Shown: positions 44,223 through 54,055 of the stretch, piece by piece | Layout of the letters: every line of letters starts with the position of its first letter | Position numbering within the stretch: position 1 is the stretch's first letter | NCBI GenBank assembly: GCA_024635475.1 | Contig: JAGXIW010000003.1 | Span: 372,001-436,000 of the forward strand | DNA length: 64,000 nt | Origin: a bacterium | GTDB taxonomy: Bacteria; Patescibacteriota; Gracilibacteria; BD1-5; UBA6164 | Reading direction: 5' to 3' | The notes under the pieces: model-generated | The model's input: the letters and a program-made list of their open reading frames with translations, nothing else | Told to the model about the DNA's origin: nothing | Databases searched by the model: none | Position numbers and translations under genes: made by a program

Positions 44223-45632
44223 TTAAAAATAATTATCACTCCAGTCATTTTGAAAAATTATAACATCCTCAGAAATTAGGATATTTTTTAAATCATCATG
44301 TGCTTCTGTAGTAGATTTATAGATTGTTATATTATTTTGTTCAAATCATTTATCAATTAATCAATTGTAGATAGATTTTGTTGCAGGTGAGTCTATAAGT
44401 AATACTTTGTCTACAGCTTCTGCTAACATTTTTCATATTTCATGATGTATTTTAAAAGTTTCTTTTCATAACTCTACGAGCCCAGGAGTTAAGTATAATC
44501 TACGATGTCATTTTATATTTTTAAGTAATTCTATAGTACTTTTTACTCATTCAAAATTACCATTAAATGAATCATCAATTACATATAAGTTTGAACTGGA
44601 ATTATATATTAATTCCAGTCTGTGTTGTATATAATTTATATTTTTAATTCAAGTTAGTATTTTTTTCGTAGGCATTTCTAGATATTTTGCAATTTCATAA
44701 GCCATAATTATTTGATTTGCACTATGAGAAGCCAGTAGTTTGGTTTCTATAGTATTTTTGTCATAATTAAAACTAATTCAAGCTAGATTATCAAGATATG
44801 TTATTTTTTGAGGATTATTTACCTCAATTATATCTTTCACTTTAAGTGTATTTTTTCTTTCTTCTAGTCATTTTTTTACATTTTTGTTTGAGCAATCTAC
44901 TATAGCAAGTCAATTTTCACTTATATTTTCTATTAGTTCAAATTTAGTTTTTACTATATTTTCTAATGTTTTAAATCTCTCAAGATGTTGAATAGTTATT
45001 CAAGTTAATATACCAATCTCAGGATTTACTAAATCACAGATTTCTTTAATATCTCATCTTACATAAGCTCACATCTCGACTATAAATATATCGTAAGTTT
45101 CATCTAGTTCATTTAATATAATTTCACTGATTCATAAAGGAGTATTTTTATTACCTTTAGTAGTTATAATTTTAAATGATTCCTTTAATACAGTTTCAAG
45201 GATTTCTTTTTGAGAGGTTTTACCATAACTTCATGTTATTCAAATTACTTTTAAATATTTTTTATTTTTAATTCCATCAAGTTTTATTTTAGCTTTTTTT
45301 ATAATTTGATTTTTTAGGTGTTTATCAATAGGAATAAGTAGAAAATTGGCGATAATCATATAAATTGGAAAAGCTAATACCCAAAGTATAATAGCTAATA
45401 TATTAATATAAATCGGTGTAGTATCATAAAATAAAATTATGTATGAAGTAAGTTTGATAATTGCAATTGATATAGTTAAAATAGCTATCATTATAGCTTT
45501 TTTTGTCCAAACCAATTTTTGTCTATCTCCTCATAAAATCCAAAATTTTGGATGAGAATAAATAAATTTTAGAAATCTAATATTTTCATAATTTTCTAAT
45601 TGATAAGATGTAAGGAGGTTTTTGCAAAGCAT
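44223..45632 (-). CDS. Mur ligase family protein (MurF-like) with N-terminal membrane region
   Basis: 469 residues. The ATP loop GITGSYGKTSQKE is about residue 133, followed by KGNKNTPLGISE, the VEMGAYVRGDI block, GILTGITIQHLERF, an HSANQI block and DDSFNGNFEG, the usual order in MurF-type ligases that add D-Ala-D-Ala to the peptidoglycan precursor. Unlike normal MurF it has two to three hydrophobic helices before the ATP loop (about residues 40-100), as in some MurT/MurF-like proteins of reduced genomes. A ligase for cell-wall or similar peptide bonds; exact substrate uncertain. Confidence 0.8.
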
Positions 45633-45645
45633 AAATAAATGATTA

Positions 45646-46398
45646 TTATATAAATTTCTCTATTTCCTCAACCACCTCTTCAGGTAATTCATCATGTAAA
45701 AAGTGTGTTCAGTGTTCAAAAATTTTAATTCTTGAACTTTTTATCATATTGTTCATAAGAATTCAATCAGCAACTGGAGTTTCTAAGTCGTTGAGTCACC
45801 GTAACAGTAATGTTTTATGGTTTATATATTGTAAATAAGGTGTTAAATCCTCGTTTATAGTATTTAAAAATATTTGTTTTAAATTTCAGGAATTTAAATA
45901 ATCTCTAGATCATACTTTTGATTTTATCTTATCTCAGATTCATTGTAGTCATGGAATAGAAAAAAACAGTTTTCATGTTTTTGCAATTGCATATTTCAAT
46001 ATATTTGTTTTTGGTTTAATTCCAGCAGCTCAGATTAGAACTAATTTATCCAGATTTTCATAATTACTACTTCAAAGGATTATACAAATTCTTCATCAAA
46101 AAGAATGTCAAACTAAAGTTGGTTTTATAAGTCAGATTCTATTTATAAAATCTTGTATAAATTCTGCATAATCAGATATTTTCCAGTCTATTTTTGGGAA
46201 ATCACTTGCTCCAAATCAAGGAAAATCTAGGGCAATATAGGATATATTTTTTTCATCTAGTAATTTATAAATCTTGTTAAAACTTGATTTATCTTGTCCC
46301 CATCCATGCAAAAAAAACAGAGATTTTTCTGGATTGAAATTATCTGAGGTTAGGTAGGATGTGAGAATTCAGTTTAAGAGGAATTGTTTTGTTTGCAT
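45646..46398 (-). CDS. Alpha/beta hydrolase
   Basis: 250 residues. FLHGWGQDKSSF oxyanion loop, nucleophile elbow GHSFGR, and a late LNDLETPVADG with the acid Asp, then HGTHFLHDEL with the catalytic His. The strand before the acid reads LLL(CGG)GLND; relatives usually have Trp (LLLWG.ND) there, with CGG at 45799-45801. Substrate unknown. It is 13 bp before the MurF-like gene. Confidence 0.87.
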
Positions 46399-46418
46399 TT
46401 TTAATATTTTTATTATAT

Positions 46419-46531
46419 TGTCATTCCGGACTTGATCCGGAATCTCTAGCAAGGTAAAACTAAATTATTTAACTTAATGAAATAAATAAGTTTAATTAGT
46501 TCATAGATTCCTGGTCAAGCCAGGAATGACA
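46419..46531. repeat. Palindromic repeat element, intergenic copy
   Basis: TGTCATTCCGGACTTGAT... on the left and ...TCAAGCCAGGAATGACA on the right form terminal inverted repeats of about 27 bp in a 113-bp element between the alpha/beta hydrolase and ddl. The length is not a multiple of three, unlike the copy inside the PBP gene (52924-53073), with which it shares the left arm and the CTAGCAAGG block. Confidence 0.85.
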
Positions 46532-46536
46532 GTTAT

Positions 46537-47685
46537 TTATTTCATAAACGAGATAGTGTGGTCTAGGATATTTGATTTGAAATCTATGTTTACTTTTCTT
46601 CTTTCGTTTTGAGAAAAAGCACTATCTACTAGGTTTTTTAAAAATATTGTTTGTGTAAATCCTGATTTTTCCCAAAGATGCATTTGTAATGCTCAAGGAA
46701 CTGGATTTATCTCGTTTACATAAAGTTTATTTTCTTTTTCGTCATATAAAAAATCTATCCTAGGAGCTCATCATAATCTAAAAATTTTGAATATATTTTT
46801 CGCCATTTCTTGTATTTGTTTAGTTATAGGATCGGGGATTTCAGCTGGGATTTTTACCTTTTTTTTATTTCAAGTCATTGTTCATCATCAGTTATCACTT
46901 ACTATATATTTTTTTTCAAAACTAAGAAAATTAGCATCTGCATTTGGTTGTTCTACTAGAGAAGTTATAATCTGAGAATTATTCTCATATACAGCACAGT
47001 TTAATTCAATCAGATTATTAACTCATTCTTCTATGATTATCTCATTTGAGAAATGTTCTGCAACTTCTATTGCATCTTTAAGTTCTTTAGTATTTTCTAC
47101 TTTTGAAATTCAGATTGATGATCATAAATTATATGGTTTCACAAACATCGGGTAATTTAGAGTTGATTCGATTTTTTTAATGTCACCATTTCATTTAGTA
47201 AAATGTAAATATGGAACTATTGGTAGATTATTTGCTTTAAGTATATCTTTTGTAATTATCTTATCTAGAGTTGTAGCTCAACCTAAAATTCCAGGTCATA
47301 CATAAGGCACTTCAAGTAATTCGCAAAGTCATTGAATTGATCAATCTTCTCAAGCAAGTCAGTGAAGCACATGAAAACATACATCTAAAATTAGTTCTTC
47401 TTTTTTACAAAACATTCATTTTTTATTTTGCATTAAATGCATTTTTCAGTCATTTTCTCCCATATCTATTGATAATTGATGTTTTGAGTGGTCATAATCT
47501 TTAAGTTTTTTTATATCATTGAAATCTTTGTTATAAATCCATTTTCATTTATTTGTTATGTAAATTGGATAAACCTCGTATTCAGGGATTTTTTTTAGCC
47601 ATTTCATAACTACATAAGCACTTGTGATTGATACATCATGTTCTGCCGTTTTTGAGCCAAAGAATACTCATATATTTTTTTTCAT
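46537..47685 (-). CDS. ddl: D-alanine-D-alanine ligase
   Basis: 382 residues, an ATP-grasp enzyme making the D-Ala-D-Ala dipeptide of peptidoglycan. GVFFGSKTAEHDVSI start, CFHVLHGLAGEDGSIQG with the conserved HG..GEDG, MFVKPYNLGSSIG (ATP loop), and the metal-binding NEINPVPGALQMHLW near the end. Insertions around residue 60-110 make it slightly longer than the average 350. The stop lies 6 bp from the palindromic repeat 46419-46531. Confidence 0.92.
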
Positions 47686-47808
47686 ATTGTATGTAAAGTT
47701 ATATAATTATTATGTAGTAATATAATTTAAAAAGTGAAATAATCAAATTTAAACTGATATAAATAGAATAGGGACGGATTATTTTTAGAATAACAATATA
47801 ATTACATT

Positions 47809-47911
47809 TTACTTTTCGCATGAAAAGTAACAAAAATGCTTAAGGCGGCAAATCTTCGCTGATGATACTACTAAGTTTTACCTTTCGTTTTACGGCGAAG
47901 TTGCCCCTTAA
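47809..47911. repeat. Composite palindromic repeat (copy 2)
   Basis: TTACTTTT / AAAAGTAA hairpin (47809-47830) followed by the larger inverted repeat TTAAGGCGGCAAATCTTCGC (47840-47859) / GGCGAAGTTGCCCCTTAA (47894-47911). Same arrangement as at 9883-9985. It lies in the spacer between ddl and the end of uvrD, which otherwise holds no gene. Confidence 0.65.
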
Positions 47912-47956
47912 GAATCCCTATGATACACATCGAAATAGATAATATATTTTCTTGTA

Positions 47957-50269
47957 TTATATTTTCTTAACAGGTGCAATTTTTATGTTCATTTTTTTTG
48001 TTCAAGTTCAAGAAAAAGCTATTTCGGCTATTTCTCAAGTTAGGGAAGTTATAAGTCAATTACCAAATTTGTGGTGGCTTACTTTGTCTCAAACTGCAAA
48101 ATCGGCTATATCGTTTAATTCTCTTGCTTTTATTTTTGTAATTATACTTCATCAAGAAGAAAAACTGTCTATACTTGAGAAACTATTTCACAGAGAAAAA
48201 CTAGAGATTTCCATTTTATAATCTTCTATGCATTCTTTAGGTATTTCTTTTATAAATCTGGAAATGGGATTTCTTACATAATTACCAAAGTAAAATCTTT
48301 CTGAGGCTCTTGATATGTAAAGCTCTTTTTTTGCTCTAGTCATAGCTACATACATAAGTCTTCTTTCTTCTTCAAGTTCTTTTGGATTTTCTAGACTTCT
48401 TATATGAGGAAATATACTTTCTTCAGCTCATACTATAAAAACTCTTTTTTGTTCAAGTCATTTGCTTGTATGAATAGTCATAAGTGTTACATAATCAGCT
48501 TCGTTTTCTACACTATCTAGATCAGAAACGAGAGATACTTCTTCTAAAAATTGAGATAAGGATTCTACTACTCAAAGTCAATTATAGTTTGTCGCTAGGT
48601 TTATAAGTTCTTTTATGTTGTCCATTTTTCAATCTGCTTCTTCACTACCAAATTCTTCAATTAAATAATTTTTATAATCAAGTTTTTTTATTATATATTC
48701 TATAAGATCTGCAACTTCAAGTCTATTTGCATTTTCTTTGAAATTTAACATCAAATTGAAAAATTCTTTTACTGATCTTTTTGCTCAATTATTTAAATCT
48801 TCTATTTCTTCTACATTTTCAAGGATTTGAAAATAAGGTAAAGAAAAATTATCTTTATAAATATCTAACACTTCCAAAGTTCTAGAACCTATTTTACGAG
48901 ATGGAGTATTTATAATTCTTTTGAAACTTATTACATCATTTGAATTATAAATAGCTCTCAAATATCAAAGTATATCTTTTACTTCTTTTCTGTCATAGAA
49001 TTTTAATCAACCAACAACTTTATAAGGAATTCATTCACTCATCAAAGCCTCTTCAATCTGGCGGGATTGTCAATTTGTACGGTACAGGATTAGATTGTCA
49101 GAATATTTTGAAACTTGTCATTCTGAGGATTTATCCGAAGAATCCCTTGAACTTTGTTTTATATTTTCAGCATTGCTTAAGGGATCCTTCATTTCATTCA
49201 GGATGACAGAATTATTACTTACTTTCTCCTTAATTATCTTTGCTACAATTGAGGCTTCTAGTTTATCGTCAGGAGCTTCTATAAGACAGATTTTTTCTCA
49301 GTGTTCATTATCCGTCCATAGAGTTTTTTCTAGAGCTGTTTTATTATTTTTTACTACACAGTTTGCTGATTCTATTATATGTTTTGTAGAACGATAATTT
49401 TGTTCAAGCTTGACTACAATGGCTTCAGAATAATCTCTTTTGAAATTGAGAATGTTTCTCATATCGGCTCCTCTCCAACTATAAATACTTTGCCAGTCAT
49501 CTCATACTACTGCTAGGTTTCTATATTTTGAAGCTAGAAGTTTTACTATTTCATATTGAACTAGGTTTGTATCTTGGTACTCATCAACCATAATATATTT
49601 ATATTTTTCTTGATAATATTCTAAAATATTTGGATTTTTTAATAGTTGTAAAGTCTTGAAAAGTATATCATCAAAATCTAAAGCATTATTTTCTATCATT
49701 TTAACCTCATAGATTTTATAAGCATCCATTACTTTTTCTTTTATATAACTATCAACTACACTACCATAATCCTTTGCTGTTAAAAAACTATTTTTCGCTT
49801 CACTTATATAATAGGCTATTTGTCTTGCTTTAAATTGTTTTTCATCCAATTTTAGGTCATTTACAATTATATCTTTCAAAACTTTCAACTTATCTTCTTC
49901 TGAATAAATCAAAAAATCTTTTTTCAGATTTACTCAAAGTTGACTTACATCATATTTTCACAAAATTTCTTTCAAAAAAAATACTCAAATAGAATGAAAA
50001 GTTCACATAAGTGGTAAATTTCTTTGTCTATAAATATTGTTATCAATTACAACTCATAATTTTTTTCCAATTCTTTCTCTCATTTCACGAGCCGCTTTGT
50101 TTGTAAATGTTACACAAAGTAAGCTTTTTGGATCAATTTTCTTTTCTTTTATCATATATTCAACTCTAGTTGTTAAAGTCGCAGTTTTACCACTTCAAGC
50201 TCAGGCTATGATTAAGAGAGGTCAATCTATCGTATTTTTAGCTATTTCTTGTTTTTCATTAAGTTGCAT
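47957..50269 (-). CDS. uvrD: UvrD/PcrA-type DNA helicase with in-frame repeat insertion
   Basis: 770 residues. SF1 3'-5' helicase: Walker [63 protein letters not shown] and a [12 protein letters not shown] motif near the end. The C-terminus has the PcrA-type domain [13 protein letters not shown] palindromic repeat of 93 bp (49116-49208) sits in frame at about residues 354-385, inserting a segment with [13 protein letters not shown] between conserved blocks. The reading frame is otherwise complete. The insertion lies before the YRT..QS motif, probably in a surface loop. Confidence 0.92.
49116..49208. repeat. Palindromic repeat inside uvrD (93 bp, in frame)
   Basis: TGTCATTCTGAGGAT on the left and ATTCAGGATGACA on the right, with inner GAAGAATCCCTT / AAGGGATCCTTC. 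Exactly 31 codons, so the helicase frame is kept. Related half-copies lie at 9724-9810. Confidence 0.85.
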
Positions 50270-50344
50270 TTTTTTGTTCTTTAAAAAATATGAAACTAGT
50301 TTATACAAAATAACAAAAAAATAAAAATGTATTAAAAATTATAA

Positions 50345-50405
50345 TTGACAAATAATGTATTTTAATTAATATATATTGACAATTTGTATAAATATTTTGC
50401 ATATA
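50345..50405 (+). promoter_or_regulatory. Promoter candidates of the HD-domain gene
   Basis: TTGACA (50345-50350) with TAATAT (50367-50372) at 16 bp; a second TTGACA at 50376-50381 is followed by ATTTGTATAAAT, almost the same as upstream of the 42060 gene. Confidence 0.5.
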
Positions 50406-51640
50406 TGAAAATATCTCCAGAACAATTATCCGAAATTAGAGCAGTCTTAGAAAAGACTTCTCTTTGAAGTGATGAATTAGAGAGAAGTTTAGAAGAGATT
50501 CAAAAAATAGAAGAGGTTAAAAAAACAACCAATAAAAAAGTTTTTTGATGTATAGAAATAGAAAATATTCCTAAAGGTATAGTAAATATAGAAGATACTG
50601 ATGTTTTTAAGACATTGCTTAAATTATATATAAGAAAAGAGAAAAAAGAAAGTAAATTGAACGGTAAAAATTATATTTATGAAGAAAAAGATATTTTTTC
50701 AAATGTTGAAATGTTTAGGTGATTTGAAGATTTTTGTTTGATTAAATCAGTATTTAAGGAATTTACTATAAATAGTGAAAATATTAAAGATGATCGTTCA
50801 AGGTTTGATGCAATGATAGATGATTTCAAAATAAGATTTTCTTACCATGTTAGAGCTAGTACAAAATATTATGATGAAATAGTAGAAAAACTTTGATTAA
50901 ATAAGCATGATTTAAAGACTAGAAAACTTATGCTAAAGTTTAATACGGCTTATCATATGATGAAGCAAATTTTTAGTTGACTAGAAAGAAAAAGTAAAAA
51001 TGAACAGTGAGATTCAGAAAGGAGTTTTGAACATCTTAAATGAACAATGGAAATAGTTTTGAGAGAATTGCCTAATCCAAATATAAATAAGACTATTATA
51101 GCTTTACTTCATGATGTAGTTGAAGATATTCCTTGAATAACTTATGAAATGTTAAAAGAACTATTTTCTACTGAAATTGCCAATTGAGTTATGGAATTGA
51201 CAAAAAAAGATTGGAGAGAATTTTTGAGTATAGAGGAGCAAGAGGAAGTTAAAATGATAGAACAATGAAAAAATGAGAAAGAATTAAGTGATTTAAAGAA
51301 AAATAATAGTGAATATGCTAAGTTAATAAAAAAGTGAGCAGAATTAAGAAATGAAACTTATTTTTGAAATTTAGAAAATTTAGAAGAAGATGTTTTATAT
51401 GTGAAATTTGCTGATAGAATTCATAATTTGAGAACATTAAAATTATTGCCAATAACTAAAATTGTTGGAAAAATTATGGAGACAGAAAAGTATTTCTTAG
51501 AAGTTGCATTAAATGAAAAAAAGAACACAAATTGAAAATGCAAAGCTTATGATTTGATGATATTTGAAATAAATAAATTAAAAGAAGATGATGATGTTAA
51601 ATTCTTATATGATTGGGAAAAAGAACATACTACTCAATAA
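50405..51640 (+). CDS. HD-domain protein, RelA/SpoT hydrolase-like
   Basis: 411 residues. The C-terminal half has an HD domain: ALLHDVVEDIPGITYEML, LFSTEIANGVMELTK and VKFADRIHNLRTL, as in the (p)ppGpp hydrolase part of SpoT. The RelA synthetase and TGS/ACT domains are absent. The N-terminal 200 residues are a charged helical region without known domain. It may hydrolyse a nucleotide alarmone or another phosphate ester; this is inferred from the metal motifs only. Convergent with the PBP gene, overlapping its stop by 11 bp. Confidence 0.82.
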
Positions 51641-53972
51641 AAATCCAACTTTTTTCTTCTTTGATTGTATTTCAATTTTTATCATATAAAACTAATTTTA
51701 TTTCTTTTGTTCAAGTTTCTAAAGAGAATAAATTTTCTTTAATTTCTGTGTTATTCACAAACCATTTATAACTTTCATAAACTAGATTTGTAGAAAAATC
51801 TAGTTTTATTTTTTGAGTATTTTTAGGTTTGTTAGTATTTATTTTATACTTACTATTATTTAGTGGAGAAGTGATTTCTAGATAATTTATATTTTCTTTT
51901 TCTATTTTTTTTATCTCACTTTTATTTAAGTCTTTTTCCAGATAATCTACTACATTTTTAAATATTTCTCAAGCTCATGAAGCTCAAGAAACTCATTTCA
52001 TCTCACTTCAGTCTTTATTTCAAGCCCAAACTCAGATTATATAATTGTCTGTGTATCATACTGTCCAATTATCTTTAAAATTTCTCGATGTACCAGTTTT
52101 TAAAAATACTTTTTTATCTGGAAAGTCTAAATTTCAATTTATAGGAAATTCTCACAGTTTATAATACCTGTTTGTAAGTATTTCATTGATCATATCAGTA
52201 TATTTTTTTTCTATGATTTGTTTGCAATAATTAATCCCCCTGCTTTCGTTATCGCTCAAGCTTTCCCCCTTACTAAGGGTGACTAAAGGAGATTTTCAAT
52301 TATTATTTGCAATGATATTAATATCACACAACTCTCAATCATAAGCAAAAATAGTAAATGCCTTAGTAAGTTCTAAAAGACTTATTTCTCATACTCATAA
52401 AGTCAAAGCGAGTCAATAATAGTTTTCATCTTTGTTTAGACTTGTAATTCAAAGTAATCTCAAAAAATCAAGTAAATTTCTTACTCCTACTTTTTCAGTA
52501 ACTTTTAATGCAGGGATATTTATACTTTGGCTTAAAGCTTGTGCAATCGTTACTTCTCATTTATAATCTAGAGAATAATTTTTTGGATTATATGCATATC
52601 ATAAATCAGTTTGAAATTGTACTGGTAGATCAGTTATTGTGGTATTTGGGGTATAACCAAGATTTTTAAATGCAAGTACATAAGTAAATGGTTTAATTGT
52701 TGATCCAACTTGTCTTGGAGAAGTTGTCATATTTACTTGCCCATTTTGTCCACCATAATAATTAATTCATCAAATCATTACTTTTAGTTCTTGAGTTTTT
52801 CTGTCTATTATTACTACAGAATAATCTTTTACATTTTTCCACATAAGTGGAATGATACTATTTTTGGCTAATTCTTCTATTTTATTTGTTAGGTTGTAGT
52901 TGATTGTAGTGAATAATACACCTTGTCATTCCGGACTTGATCCGGAATCTATCAACTCATCATTACATTTTGAAATATCTTTTGAATTATAACATTTTAG
53001 ATTATTTGTTTCTTTATTGCTTTCTATATGTTTTTCCTTGCTAGAGATCCCCGGATCTAGCCCGAGGATGACAGAAGAAGATGTAGAAATTACAAAAGTT
53101 TTCAAAAAATCAACCACATAAGGTAATTTATTATTGTGATCTTCATTAAATTCTAATTTTTCATTTAAGATAGAATTATATTCCTCTCTAGTTATTATTT
53201 TATTTTTAAGTAAACTTGTTGTTACACTTTTGAATCTTGTTTTGAATTCTTGTCTATTTTTGTAGGGATCATATTTTTTTGGATTTTTAGGTAGAGATAT
53301 AAGGGCTATTTGTTCAGCTTTTGTGAGATTTTCTAAATCTTTTCAAAAATAATAATTTGAAGCTGATTTGATTCAATAATTTAAATAACCAAAATAAATA
53401 TTAGAGAGATAATTTGTCAAAATCTCATCTTTGGAATAGTGTTTATTTAATGCTAAACTTAGATAAAATTCTTTGATTTTTAATAGAAATGTTCTTTTAT
53501 TATTTAACCAATAATTATTTCTTATAACTTGAGAACTTATAGTTGAAGCTCATTCAACTACATTTCAGGCTTCAAAATTATTAGAAATTGCTCTAAATAT
53601 AGCACTGTAATCTATTCAATTATTTTGGTAAAAAGTCTTATCTTCAAGATTTATTATAGATTTTTTTGTAAATTCAGTAATTTCTTCAAATTGAATTTTT
53701 TGATGTCTATATTTATTATTTGTAATTAGTTCTCATATTTTTATATTATTTGTGTCATAAATTAAGGTTGAATAAGGGATTTGATTAATATCTGGAGTGA
53801 TAATAAAAAGTGAAACATAGAAAAGTAAAAATGCAGAAAAAAATATTAAAATAGTATGCAAATATATTTTAGATTTTTTTGTTATTCTAAAAATTTGTGA
53901 AGAATCATTATTTCATTTAGGATTAAATTGATTTTTTGTCATATAAAATATTGTTTTTTTTAATTTAGACAT
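51630..53972 (-). CDS. Class A penicillin-binding protein (PBP1C-like) with two in-frame repeat insertions
   Basis: 780 residues. Short cytoplasmic tail and one membrane helix, then glycosyltransferase GT51 (NLEDKTFYQNNGIDYSAIFR, GASTISSQ), transpeptidase motifs GSTIKPF (SxxK), SQSIN (SxN) and FLKTGTSR (KTG), and a C-terminal beta domain as in PBP1C. Two repeat insertions keep the frame: 52924-53073 (about residues 300-350, between the GT and TP domains) and about 52233-52296 (residues 559-581, inside the TP domain). Polymerises and cross-links peptidoglycan outside the membrane. The divergent neighbour is an alpha-2-macroglobulin, as in E. coli pbpC-yfhM. The start could also be Met11. Confidence 0.9.
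52233..52296. repeat. Second repeat-derived insertion in the PBP gene
   Basis: A GC-richer stretch AATCCCCCTGCT ... TTTAGTC/AGGAGATTTTC, with imperfect terminal inversion (AATCCCCC / AAATCTCC on the opposite strand). Such AATCCCCC elements are a common bacterial repeat type. Its reading KSPLVTLSKGESLSDNE is unlike the surrounding Asn/Lys/Ile-rich protein. Confidence 0.6.
52924..53073. repeat. Palindromic repeat inside the PBP gene (150 bp, in frame)
   Basis: Left arm TGTCATTCCGGACTTGAT is identical to the intergenic copy at 46419. The right arm ends CCCGAGGATGACA. Exactly 50 codons, so the frame is kept. It encodes SSSVILGLDPGIS at one end and LIDSGSSPE at the other, the usual peptide of this repeat type. 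Confidence 0.88.
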
Positions 53973-54055
53973 ATAATAGCAAAGTTAAAAAAGTGTAAAA
54001 AAATTTATTTATATACTTTTTTCATTTTTTATTTTTATATTTTTATTTTTAGTAT

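Noticed and set aside
47952-48221. 89-residue plus-strand frame
   Set aside because: Opposite strand of the uvrD C-terminus, which has the PcrA-type end domain.
52926-53117. Separate 63-residue gene inside the PBP
   Set aside because: It is the in-frame repeat insertion within the PBP reading frame, not an independent gene.
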